Shown here piece after piece: positions 7,261 through 15,539 of a DNA stretch of 64,000 nucleotides (positions are counted from its first letter, which is position 1; every line of letters starts with the position of its first letter). The stretch is from NCBI GenBank assembly GCA_016795325.1, contig JAEUHY010000036.1:124001-188000 (forward strand), given 5' to 3'. This stretch comes from Planctomycetota bacterium. Lineage in GTDB: Bacteria > Planctomycetota > UBA1135 > GCA-002686595. A model generated the notes under the pieces. It worked only from the letters and a program-made list of their open reading frames with translations, did not search any database and was not told where the DNA came from. The position numbers and the translations under genes are program-made.

Positions 7261-9753
7261 GTGAACCGACACGTCCTCGACGCGCTGCTCCAGCTGAGCG
7301 CTTGGGCAGTCTTGGCCACGGCGTCGGTCGCAGCGCAAGCGGACGGGCTCGACGCGTGGCGCGCACGCGCAACCCATGACGCCACGGCGCCGCTCGCGGC
7401 GCGCGTGAGTGCGCTCGAGACTGCTCTGGAACAGGCCCGTGTGACTCCCGAGCAACTGCGAGCTTGGTTGAAGCCGCTGCGCGCCGCTCCGCGCGAAGAC
7501 CAGGCGGCCGAGCTGCTCGCCATCGCCGCGGCCAGCCGCGCCGGGCTCGCGGAGCTCGAAGCCGAACTGCGCCTCGACTTGGCGCAACGCACCTTTACGG
7601 ACGGCAACTGCGCCCAGGCGCAAGCGCTGCTGAGGGCTCTCGACGGGAAGGCCCTTGGCGCGTGGAGCGCGCTCATCGAGCTCGAGCTCGCGCAACTGGC
7701 GCGCTTGAAGCACGAATTCCCCGCCGCGGACGTGCACATCGAACGCGCGCGGGCGGACCTGGAGCCACGCGACGACGAGTATTCGCGGCTGCTGCGTGTG
7801 CACGCGGCGGGTGAGCGCTTGATGCTCGAACTCGAGCTGGGACGCATCGATCACGCCGCGCGCGCTCTCGAACAGATCGAAGCGGCTCAGAGCGCGCTCG
7901 GCGCTTCGCCGGACGCACGTGCGTTCGACGCGCCGCTCACGATCTGGCGCGCCAGCCTGCTCGTCGCGCAGGACGAGCACCGCGCCGCCATCGAGTCCTG
8001 CGACGCGTGGCTCGCCGCGCGCGCCGCTGATCCTCTGACCGATGCCGCCGCCACGCTCGTCGAATATCGGCGCGACTACGCGCGCCTGCTGCTCGCCAGC
8101 GCGCATCGAACGGACGTTCCAGCCGCGATCGCGGCGCTGGAACTGCTCCTGAGTTCGCCCCGACTCGCGCGCTCGGAGCGCTGGCGCGGCTGGCTCGAGA
8201 TCTCCCGCGCGCAGCTGCGCAGCGGCGACGTGTCGGCCGCACAGCGCTCGCTGGCGCGCGCGGACGAACTCTTCGAGTCCGCAACGAGCGACTGCGAACC
8301 GTCGATCCGGCGCACCAGCTTGAAGTTGGCCTTGGCGGCCGAACAACCGCTCGACCGCGCGGCCCTCGACGCCTCGCTCGCAGCGTTCGAGCGCGAGTGG
8401 CGCGCTCTGCTGGCGAGCTGGCGCGCCGTGCCGCGACCGGCGGGAGGCATCGGATGGCTGCACTCGGCGAGCAGTTTGGAGCTGCTGTGCGACTACGCGA
8501 CCGCGCTCGTCGCGCGCCACGGCGACGAACGCGGCGCCGAACTCGCCCTGCAGGCTCTTCTCGACTCTCAGTCGGTCGGATCGCTGGCGCGCGAGCTCGG
8601 CGCTGCGCAGGGCGACTTGATCGAGCTGCGAGCGCGGCTGCTCGAGGACGACGATCACGGCGTGGTCTTGTTCGTGCTCGCGCCCGCACGCTCCATGGCG
8701 TTCGCGGTCGACCGTCGCCGCGTGACGCTGCATGAACTTCCGGGCCGCCTCGCGCTGCGCGCGCTCGTCGAACGAGTGTTCGGCGCAGGCTCGCGCCTCG
8801 ACGTCGCCGCGGACGCCTGCGAAGCGTTCTTTCCCGCCGAGCTCGGCGCGTGGGTGCAAGCCCGTCGGCGCGTGACGCTCGTCGGAGTCGAACAGCTCGG
8901 GCAGGCGCCGTTCGAGCTCTTCGCCCCGCGCGGCGGACAGCCGCTCGGCGTCACGCACGCGCTCGACTACTTGCCTTCGGCGCCGATCGGCCTGTCGCTC
9001 GCGACGCGCGTTCCGCTCGGCGAATTCCACGGCGCCGGCTTGCTCGCGGTTCGCAACCCCTCCGCGAGCGCGCGCGAGCGCTACCCAGACGCGCAACCGC
9101 TCGAGATCCCGCAGTCGAGGCTCGAGGCGTTGCTCGAGCCGTGGGGCGAGACGGCGTTCGCCGCGACGGACGAGGGCGTGGATCTGCGCACGTACGAAGC
9201 GCAGGCAGGTCGACGGCCCTTCGTCGTGCAGTGGCTCACGCACGGCGTGTTCGATCCCCTGCGCGAACCGCCGACGGGGCTCGTGCTCGAGGGCGCTCCC
9301 GATGTGGCCTGGAGCGACGACCTGGCGCGAGTCCCAGCGCCGCCGGTCGTGTTGCTCAGTTGCTGCGGCGGCGCGCGGAGCCAGCTGCGGCGCGGCGAAG
9401 ACGGCGCTCAACAACTCGCGGGCGCGTTCTTTCGCGCCGGCGCTCGCACGGTCGTCGCCACTCCGGCCTCGACTCGACTCTCGTGGGCGCTGGATTTCTC
9501 GGAGCTGTTCCACCGCGAGCTCGCCGAGGGCGTCAGCGTTGCTGAGGCCGCGCGGCGAGCGCGGGCCGAGCTGGCCACGCGCTCCGGCATCGACGCACAG
9601 GCTTGGAGCGCTTGGCAGGTTGTCGGACTGGGCGGCACGCGCGCCGGAACGTCGCGCGGCTCGAGCATGACACCGAGCGTGTTGCTGCTCGCGGCTGCGA
9701 GCGTTGTCGCCGCGCTCCTTGTCCTGCGACGCGTGCGGCGCCTCCCGAGTTGA
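7261..9753 (+). CDS. CHAT-domain (caspase-like) protein with signal peptide and C-terminal membrane anchor
   Basis: The 830-residue protein starts at GTG 7261 with an export signal (VLDALLQLSAWAVLATASVAAQA). Residues about 30-470 are helical, Ala/Leu/Glu-rich and TPR-like. The C-terminal third is a CHAT protease domain: the His motif is LTHG with His661, and the Cys motif is LSCCGG with Cys701/702, followed by AGAFFRAGARTVVAT. The end has one transmembrane helix (SVLLLAAASVVAALLVL) and a basic tail. If exported, the protease would face outward and be anchored. It lies about 280 bases after the sigma/anti-sigma pair on the same strand. Targets are unknown; related CHAT proteins elsewhere include separase-like and cell-death proteases. 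Confidence 0.8.
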   Translation: MNRHVLDALLQLSAWAVLATASVAAQADGLDAWRARATHDATAPLAARVSALETALEQARVTPEQLRAWLKPLRAAPREDQAAELLAIAAASRAGLAELEAELRLDLAQRTFTDGNCAQAQALLRALDGKALGAWSALIELELAQLARLKHEFPAADVHIERARADLEPRDDEYSRLLRVHAAGERLMLELELGRIDHAARALEQIEAAQSALGASPDARAFDAPLTIWRASLLVAQDEHRAAIESCDAWLAARAADPLTDAAATLVEYRRDYARLLLASAHRTDVPAAIAALELLLSSPRLARSERWRGWLEISRAQLRSGDVSAAQRSLARADELFESATSDCEPSIRRTSLKLALAAEQPLDRAALDASLAAFEREWRALLASWRAVPRPAGGIGWLHSASSLELLCDYATALVARHGDERGAELALQALLDSQSVGSLARELGAAQGDLIELRARLLEDDDHGVVLFVLAPARSMAFAVDRRRVTLHELPGRLALRALVERVFGAGSRLDVAADACEAFFPAELGAWVQARRRVTLVGVEQLGQAPFELFAPRGGQPLGVTHALDYLPSAPIGLSLATRVPLGEFHGAGLLAVRNPSASARERYPDAQPLEIPQSRLEALLEPWGETAFAATDEGVDLRTYEAQAGRRPFVVQWLTHGVFDPLREPPTGLVLEGAPDVAWSDDLARVPAPPVVLLSCCGGARSQLRRGEDGAQQLAGAFFRAGARTVVATPASTRLSWALDFSELFHRELAEGVSVAEAARRARAELATRSGIDAQAWSAWQVVGLGGTRAGTSRGSSMTPSVLLLAAASVVAALLVLRRVRRLPS

Positions 9754-9761
9754 GGCGCCGC
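9735..9761. terminator. Hairpin over the end of the CHAT gene
   Basis: A perfect 9-bp stem (GCGGCGCCT with AGGCGCCGC) encloses a 9-base loop. It spans the stop codon and the short gap to the convergent gene, and could terminate in both directions. Confidence 0.5.
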
Positions 9762-9774
9762 ACTCGCGCCGTCG

Positions 9775-11499
9775 CTAACCGCCGCCCGTGCCTCCGCCGT
9801 CGATCGGAGTCCCACCACCCGGCGGCGGGCGAGGCTTGGGAATCACGCCGCCGATGTTCTCGGCCGCCGGAACGGTGGCCAGCGCGGTGTGCTTGGCTTC
9901 GGCGCGTGCGGTTTCGAAGTAGAAGAAGGTCTCGCTCGTGACGCAGCCGCGGTCCGCCAAATCGTCGATCCAGTCGAACACGTTGCCGGTGATCGAAAAC
10001 GCGCCGTACGGCGTCACACGGCTGGGTCCGACGAAACGAGCCACCGCGACAAAGCGGCGGTTGAAGCTCTCGTCGGGCTCGATGGTGGCCGGCACAGCGA
10101 CCGTCACCGTGGCAAAGCGGCCGTTCAGCGCAACCGTCGTGTGCTGCACGGTCTGAACGGGAACTCCGGCGGTGTTGACCGCCTGCACGGCGATTTCGAG
10201 CGCATCCAGACCGGCTGGGTTCAACTCGAGGGGAAGCTCGAAATCCAACTCGAAGGACACCTGCGAACCCAGCGTGTCCGCCGTGCGCTTGGCGTCGGTG
10301 AGCCGCGGCCGCAACAGGCACGCGTTGATCAGCTCGGCCGGATAGGTCACCGACTCCTGAGTCGTCACCAGCGGCATCCACAGGTCGAGGTCGCCGTCGT
10401 TGTCGAAGTCCTCGACGAGAGGCTGCGCACGGTTGGCCGTAAATCCCTGCGAGGGGTCGTTCGTGACGAGCGCGAGGAAGGCGTGCGCGCCCGGCGCGAG
10501 CGAGTACGTCGCTGTGAGCGGCGGCTGAGCGCTCGGCGACGGAAGCAGCAGACCCAGAGTGTGGTTGTAGGAGTGGCTCACGAACAGCGCCGACGGGAGA
10601 CCGGGCGCGAGCGGAGCGGCGGTCATGCCCTGCACGCTCAGCGCCGCCCCGAGTGCGACCGCGGGCTCGCTGCCGCGCCCGTCCGAGACAACCAACGCGC
10701 CGCCGCCCGAGGTGTGGTGCACGATCCAAGCCGCGCGCTGTCGTGCGGCGGGGTCGTCGCGCCACACCGCGAACGCACTCGACGCCGTTGGCCGAAGATC
10801 GTCGAAGTGCGTCACGCCGAGCGCGCAGTCCGAGGCCGAGATCACTTGCAGTCCAGCGTCGCTCAACAGCGCGAGCTCGCGACCCTCGAGCGAAGCGTCC
10901 CATTCGATGGCGGCGAGGCGGCGCAGCGTGGCCGCCGGGGTGAAGGTTCGCGGCGACTCCTCCCAACCGTCGCCGTCGCAGCCCCAGATCGACACGACCG
11001 CGCCATCGGGCGAGGCGGTGGCGATTTCCAGATCGCCGTCGCCGTCCGCGTCGAACGCGGCGACCTGCGACGCGTGACTGTTCGTGGGACCTGCGAACGG
11101 AGTCACTTCGACCGCGCCGGCGGGCGCTGAACTCGAAGCGGCCCACGTCGCCAGGCGCAGCGGGTGCGCCGTGGACGCGATCAGCAAACTGTCGCGGTCA
11201 GCTCCCGCGGGGCGCCACACGTCGAAGTCCGCGACTTGGGCGGCGATCCACTGCGCGCCGCCGTAGAGCGCTGGCGCGTGGGTCAGGTACGCGTCTCCAG
11301 CGCACAAGCTCACCACATCGGCGGTGCGGTCGGCGGTGAAGTCGCCCGCGATGGAACGGCCGCACGATCCAGCCGCGTGCAGCAGTGGCGCGGGCATGGC
11401 CACTCGCTCCGGCGGATACAGGAGCGGCGCCTGCGGATGAGCGGCGGCGAGGCGAGCTGCAAGCAAAGATGAGGACAGCACAAGCAGGTTGAACTTCAT
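9775..11499 (-). CDS. Secreted FG-GAP/VCBS-type repeat protein
   Basis: The 574-residue protein has a signal peptide (MKFNLLVLSSSLLAARLAAA). FG-GAP style calcium-binding repeats are visible: IAGDFTADRTADVVSL, AAFDADGDGDLEIATA and VEDFDNDGDLDLWMPL. These repeats form beta-propeller blades with DxDxDGxxD loops. The C-terminus is Pro/Gly-rich (PRPPPGGGTPIDGGGTGGG) and lacks the C-terminal domain found on other secreted proteins here. The ATG at 11499 begins the signal peptide; frame upstream of it is open but non-signal-like. It may form a leftward unit with the next gene, though a hairpin at 11632-11660 separates them. Confidence 0.75.
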   Translation of the reverse strand: MKFNLLVLSSSLLAARLAAAHPQAPLLYPPERVAMPAPLLHAAGSCGRSIAGDFTADRTADVVSLCAGDAYLTHAPALYGGAQWIAAQVADFDVWRPAGADRDSLLIASTAHPLRLATWAASSSAPAGAVEVTPFAGPTNSHASQVAAFDADGDGDLEIATASPDGAVVSIWGCDGDGWEESPRTFTPAATLRRLAAIEWDASLEGRELALLSDAGLQVISASDCALGVTHFDDLRPTASSAFAVWRDDPAARQRAAWIVHHTSGGGALVVSDGRGSEPAVALGAALSVQGMTAAPLAPGLPSALFVSHSYNHTLGLLLPSPSAQPPLTATYSLAPGAHAFLALVTNDPSQGFTANRAQPLVEDFDNDGDLDLWMPLVTTQESVTYPAELINACLLRPRLTDAKRTADTLGSQVSFELDFELPLELNPAGLDALEIAVQAVNTAGVPVQTVQHTTVALNGRFATVTVAVPATIEPDESFNRRFVAVARFVGPSRVTPYGAFSITGNVFDWIDDLADRGCVTSETFFYFETARAEAKHTALATVPAAENIGGVIPKPRPPPGGGTPIDGGGTGGG

Positions 11500-11631
11500 G
11501 GCGTGGTGCTCGACGAGGCGCCCGTTGGCTCGAGTTGGAGGAGCGAGGCGCGGTCTGGAAGTCGGAGTGAAGCTCGACGCGATTCGAAGACTCGCCGTCC
11601 CTTCGCGCGTCGAAGCGAAGCGTAAGGCGGA

Positions 11632-11660
11632 GCCCCGGCGGTCGCGATGGCCGCCGGGGC
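11632..11660 (-). terminator. Hairpin terminator after the leftward gene at 11687-13573
   Basis: A perfect 10-bp stem (GCCCCGGCGG with CCGCCGGGGC) with a 9-base loop lies just beyond the stop of the gene that ends at 11687. Confidence 0.6.
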
Positions 11661-11686
11661 GTGAGATGTCGTGTCGCGCTCGCAGT

Positions 11687-13573
11687 TCAGAACGCGACCA
11701 GCTCCGAAACGATGGGCGGGCCGGAGACATAGAAGGCCGGCGTCGCTCCGTAGTAGCCGCCCTGGAACGTGATGGCGCCAATCGTCGTGGCCGGGACGAC
11801 TCCGGGGTAGGCGAACACCGGCGCGGCCGGGAGTACACCCAACGCCGTGGACGCGTTGAACACCGGAGTACGCGCTCCGAGGATGCCGACCGTGACCGGG
11901 GGCGGAGGCGTCCAGACGTACGCACCGACTCCGCCGAGGCCGGGTGAGTTGATCGGATCGGCGAAGGTCAGTTGCGTACCCGCTGCGGCGAGCGGCAAAC
12001 CAATCGCCGCCACGTGCGTGCCGAGACCAGGGACGGGATTCGCGTAGCCGACGAGCGCAGCGGGCACGCTGGGCAGGCCGAACAGCGCGGACGCTCCCGA
12101 GAAGATGTTGAGCGCCGTCGACACGTTTCCGCCGATCGGCGAGGCGACGTTGAGAGTCAGCGTCGGCGCAGCGGCGCCGGCAGCGATGGTGTAGGTGAGC
12201 AAGTTCCCCGCGCCGCTGTCGGCCACCACGTAGTTCGCTCCGCCGGGCAGATTCCACGGTCGATCCGTCGCGAGCAGGTCCACGCCGCCGGCGAGAGGCG
12301 CGCTCGTGGTGAGCGAGCCGAGCGGCGTTGCGCCGCCGAGTCCGACAGCGACCACGAATTGTCGGCCCGTGCTCGAGTCGGCGGCGAACGCCGTCACGAC
12401 GCTGCCGCCAGCCGGGCGCGCGAGTTCCGGATTGCCGAAGGCGCCGATCAGCGCCGGACCGGCATTCAGCGCAACCGTCGTGGGCAGCGTGGCTGCCGCG
12501 GGGCTGCCACGCAGGAGACCCAAGGCTCCTGCGGTCGGGATCCCACCACCCGGCGCGCTCGGAGTGGACACGGGAATCACCGCGACTGCGAAGCCGCCGG
12601 TGAGCGAGACCGCCGGCTCGCTGAAGCCGGGCGAGAGCGCACGGCCGACGCCGAACGGATCGCCGCCGGTGTACGCCGCCACTCCGGTGGTCGAGTTGAA
12701 CGCGCCCCAACCATGTCCGCTGATGGGACCGGGACGCGCCAGCCCGAACACGGTGTTCTGTCCTCCGATGGCGTTGAATCCCAGCGCGATGTTCGAACCG
12801 ACTTGGTAGCGCACGCCCGTTCCCGGAACGAACGGCGTCAGCGCAGACGTGGTGGACGTTCCTGCGGTGACGTTGATGTTCCCGATCGCGTTGAGCAGCG
12901 GAACGATCAGGCGGTTGGTGGCCGCATCAAACGTCATGCGCGTCGCGAACGGCGTGGGCGCTTGGTTGAAGCTGAAGCGGTTGACGAGCGTCGCTGGCGC
13001 TCCCGGCGTCAGCTGCAGCTGCTCCACCACCGTCCGTGCGGCGGCGCCGCCCAAGCCGTTGCTGAATTCGACGAAGACCGTTCCGGTCGCGCCGACAGAG
13101 ATCATGTCGTAGTCGAACCTGGCGCCCTGCGCGCTGAACATCGTGAGCACGCACGACACGCCCGCTGACGAGCATGAGCCTGGGACGAAGTGGGCCGACT
13201 CGACCGAGAGCGTGTTCACGCCGCCTACCGAGAAGACCGTGGGGACGAGAATGTGCGGCACCGGTGTGACGCCGTCGTATGCGAGAGTCGGAGCGACCTC
13301 GAAGCGCGACTGGAGCGCTCGACGGTTGTGCTGGTTCGAGATCTGCCCGGTGAGTGTGACCACGTTCGTGGCCGTCGCCGGAGGTGCGAAGAAGCCCGGA
13401 TCCGGGTTGTGAACGATCAGCTGGTCAGGACCAGCCGCGAGTCGTTCGACGAACACGTAGAAGCCGTTGTTGCCCGGGGCCGTGGGAAGTGACTGAGCGG
13501 CCGTTGCGTAGGTCGGCAGCGCGCTCGCGGACAGCAGCGCGACGAGCGCGCCGCTGGAGAGAAGTCGAGACAT
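11687..13573 (-). CDS. Large secreted protein of unknown function
   Basis: The 628-residue protein begins with a signal peptide (MSRLLSSGALVALLSASALP, cleavage near TAAQS). A GGAG lies 7 bases before the ATG on the minus strand. The body is Gly, Ala, Val and Pro rich with few charges, and contains phrases such as GFYVFVERLAAGPDQLIVHN and VFVEFSNGLGG. It looks like a repetitive beta protein but no known repeat is recognised. It ends IVSELVAF, unlike the shared C-terminal domain. Its upstream region holds the 90-bp copy of the AraC gene segment. Confidence 0.65.
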   Translation of the reverse strand: MSRLLSSGALVALLSASALPTYATAAQSLPTAPGNNGFYVFVERLAAGPDQLIVHNPDPGFFAPPATATNVVTLTGQISNQHNRRALQSRFEVAPTLAYDGVTPVPHILVPTVFSVGGVNTLSVESAHFVPGSCSSAGVSCVLTMFSAQGARFDYDMISVGATGTVFVEFSNGLGGAAARTVVEQLQLTPGAPATLVNRFSFNQAPTPFATRMTFDAATNRLIVPLLNAIGNINVTAGTSTTSALTPFVPGTGVRYQVGSNIALGFNAIGGQNTVFGLARPGPISGHGWGAFNSTTGVAAYTGGDPFGVGRALSPGFSEPAVSLTGGFAVAVIPVSTPSAPGGGIPTAGALGLLRGSPAAATLPTTVALNAGPALIGAFGNPELARPAGGSVVTAFAADSSTGRQFVVAVGLGGATPLGSLTTSAPLAGGVDLLATDRPWNLPGGANYVVADSGAGNLLTYTIAAGAAAPTLTLNVASPIGGNVSTALNIFSGASALFGLPSVPAALVGYANPVPGLGTHVAAIGLPLAAAGTQLTFADPINSPGLGGVGAYVWTPPPPVTVGILGARTPVFNASTALGVLPAAPVFAYPGVVPATTIGAITFQGGYYGATPAFYVSGPPIVSELVAF

Positions 13574-13692
13574 GGTGAACTCCGTGGTTGCACCCGACAC
13601 CGTGTCGGGCTCGACGGCGTTCGGCACGGCGCACGCCGCGCGCGTCTCAACTTTCGCGAAATCCCTGGCGCCAGATCCGCCGGGTGTTCGGG

Positions 13693-13782
13693 CGTCGCCG
13701 CGCGCGTCGGCTACCGCAGCCCGAGCGCCTTCGTCGCGATGTTCACGCGCGCGCTCGGCCGCTCGCCGGGCCGCTACTTCGA
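13693..13782 (+). pseudogene. 90-bp displaced copy of the AraC HTH coding region
   Basis: Bases 13693-13782 are identical, 90 of 90, to 5378-5467 inside the AraC-type gene (codons 227-255, second HTH helix pair). The copy has no start and is not expressed as a gene. Similarity stops sharply at both ends. Its right end supplies the TAG stop codon (minus strand, 13774-13776) of the lipoprotein gene next to it, and the rest lies upstream of the gene starting at 13573. Confidence 0.9.
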
Positions 13783-14421
13783 AAGCTCGGCTTCGGGCTG
13801 AGCGGGCGGCTTGCGGCGCCGCAGCTCGAAGATCGTCGCGTCGAACTGGTGGCGGATGAGGCCGGGGTTCCACAGCGTCGGGCGCACGCTCGGCGGATCG
13901 GCGAACAGGCCCTCGAGGTCGCGCCACAGCTCGAGCGGGGCGACGGCGCGAGTCCACTCCCAATCGTCTTCGAACTTCGCCGGGAAGTTCGCGAGCGAGA
14001 CCGCGCCGATCTCGGCGCAACTGAGCCAATCGCCGTCGTGCACGACGATCCGGCGGACAGCTGCGTCCACGGACGGCTCGCCGACTTCGTAGTCGTAAGC
14101 GATCGGGGCCGCCTTGCCGCTCACAATGCGCGCGACCCGCTCCGCTCCTAGTTCGAGTTCCTCACTCGCGACACGCACCTGACCGGACGCGCGGTCTTCG
14201 TCGCGCCACTCGAGCAAGCCGCGGCCGCTGTCCCAGACCGTCAGCGTCCAGCCGTAACCGCCAGCGAGCCCCGGATCGACGCTCGCGATGAAACGAGGCG
14301 GCGCCAGTCCGGCATCCTGGGCCACGGCGCGCGGCGCGGAGTTCGGCGGCGAGCACGCGGTCCACACCGCGACGGCCGCCAGTGCGATCGCCCGACTGAG
14401 CGGGAAGCGGTGAGAGCGCAT
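13774..14421 (-). CDS. Putative lipoprotein, paralogue of the next gene
   Basis: The 215-residue protein has a short basic N-terminus, a hydrophobic segment (AIALAAVAVWTACS) and a Cys that could be lipidated, although TAC is not the best lipobox. A core motif YGWTLTVWDSGRGLLEWR is shared with the neighbour at 14429-15061, and so is an ERVARI helix after it. The family is unknown. The last codons and the TAG stop are encoded at the edge of the duplicated AraC segment, so the C-terminus (ending RKPPAQPEAELSK) may have been changed recently by that insertion. Confidence 0.65.
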   Translation of the reverse strand: MRSHRFPLSRAIALAAVAVWTACSPPNSAPRAVAQDAGLAPPRFIASVDPGLAGGYGWTLTVWDSGRGLLEWRDEDRASGQVRVASEELELGAERVARIVSGKAAPIAYDYEVGEPSVDAAVRRIVVHDGDWLSCAEIGAVSLANFPAKFEDDWEWTRAVAPLELWRDLEGLFADPPSVRPTLWNPGLIRHQFDATIFELRRRKPPAQPEAELSK

Positions 14422-14428
14422 CGGGCCG

Positions 14429-15061
14429 TCAGTCTCCCTGCTCGCGGTACGCGCGGACGTCCTCGTGGTACGGGCCCTTGCGATACAGCGGGCGCGACCC
14501 TCCACCAACTCCCACACGGCTCGACGGGTCCTCGAAGAGACTCTCGACCTGCCACCAAAGCTCCAACACGTCAGCGACCTGCTCGCGTCGCTCAGCGGTC
14601 GTGTACTCCTGCGGTGAGAGGATCGGGCTCACGCTCGCCAGTCTGGCCGCGCCAACGCGTCCCGCGTGCCGCACCACGAGCCGGCACTCCGTGGCGTCAT
14701 CGAACCGCGAACCCACGTCGCCGGATGCGCTCACACGCTCGTACGCGTTCTTCATGATCTCGGCGACCCGTTCGGCGTCGACATCGAGTTCCTCACGCCA
14801 GACCCGGTACTTGTCGTTCAACGCTGGGTCTCGCTGGCGCCACTCGAGCACCGCGCGACCGCTTGCCCAGATCGTGAGATTCCAGCCGTAGGTCCGTACG
14901 GTTAGACCGTTACAAACGTTCGCGATGAGCACCGGCGCTTCGAGCGCGGGAGCCGATGCCGCGATCGGCGGCGGCTGCGCCGGCGAGCACGCGCCGACGA
15001 AAGCCAGCCCAGCGGCCAGCGCTGCGAGTTTCGAACGAACGCAGCGGCGAGCGAGCGGCAT
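14429..15061 (-). CDS. Putative lipoprotein, tandem paralogue
   Basis: The 210-residue protein has a signal segment ending LAFVGACSPAQ, a good lipobox (VGAC). The motif YGWNLTIWASGRAVLEWRQ and the helix VDAERVAEI match the downstream gene, so the two arose by tandem duplication. They are 7 bases apart and surely cotranscribed. Both look like a small domain presenting one strand pair and a helix. No known family is recognised and no catalytic residues stand out. Confidence 0.65.
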   Translation of the reverse strand: MPLARRCVRSKLAALAAGLAFVGACSPAQPPPIAASAPALEAPVLIANVCNGLTVRTYGWNLTIWASGRAVLEWRQRDPALNDKYRVWREELDVDAERVAEIMKNAYERVSASGDVGSRFDDATECRLVVRHAGRVGAARLASVSPILSPQEYTTAERREQVADVLELWWQVESLFEDPSSRVGVGGGSRPLYRKGPYHEDVRAYREQGD

Positions 15062-15185
15062 GCTGCGCGCAATCCTAGGCGAGAATTCTCGAAGTCGTTG
15101 TCGATCCGCGCGGGGTCCGCTCGTCCAGCTCCGTGAAACGAACCCATGGTGGGTTCGAGACCTCGACAACACACTGGAGCGAACC

Positions 15186-15539
15186 ATGCCGAACTACATG
15201 CTGCTGCTGCACGACGATCCCAAGGCTTTCGGACCCCACATCACGCCCGCGCAGATGCAGGCCGTGCTCGCCGAGTACCAGGCCTGGGCGGGCAAGCTCG
15301 CCGGCGAAGGACGGCTGCTCGGCGGCGAGAAGCTGCGCGACAACGGCGGCAAGGTGATGACGCTCTCGGGCGGCAAGCCGCGCGTCGTCGACGGCCACTA
15401 CGCCGAAGCGAAGGAAGTGATCGGCGGTTACTTCACGATCAGCGCCGACAACTACGACCACGCGGTCAAGCTGTGCCTGGACTGCCCGCACCTGAAGTAC
15501 GGGGCGCGCATCGAGGTGCGCGAAGTCGAGCCGACGTGA
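15186..15539 (+). CDS. YCII/DGPF domain protein
   Basis: The 117-residue protein is a complete YCII-related (DGPF) domain: it opens MPNYMLLLHDDP and continues through GKLAGEGRLLGGEKL, the strand PRVVDGHYAEAKEVIGGYF and an end with IEVREVEP. The known family is named for a DGPF-like turn, here VDGHYAEAKE. DGPF proteins are regularly encoded beside ECF42 sigma factors, as here. The stop overlaps the GTG of the sigma gene by 4 bases, so translation is coupled. The biochemical role of the family is not firmly known. Confidence 0.85.
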   Translation: MPNYMLLLHDDPKAFGPHITPAQMQAVLAEYQAWAGKLAGEGRLLGGEKLRDNGGKVMTLSGGKPRVVDGHYAEAKEVIGGYFTISADNYDHAVKLCLDCPHLKYGARIEVREVEPT

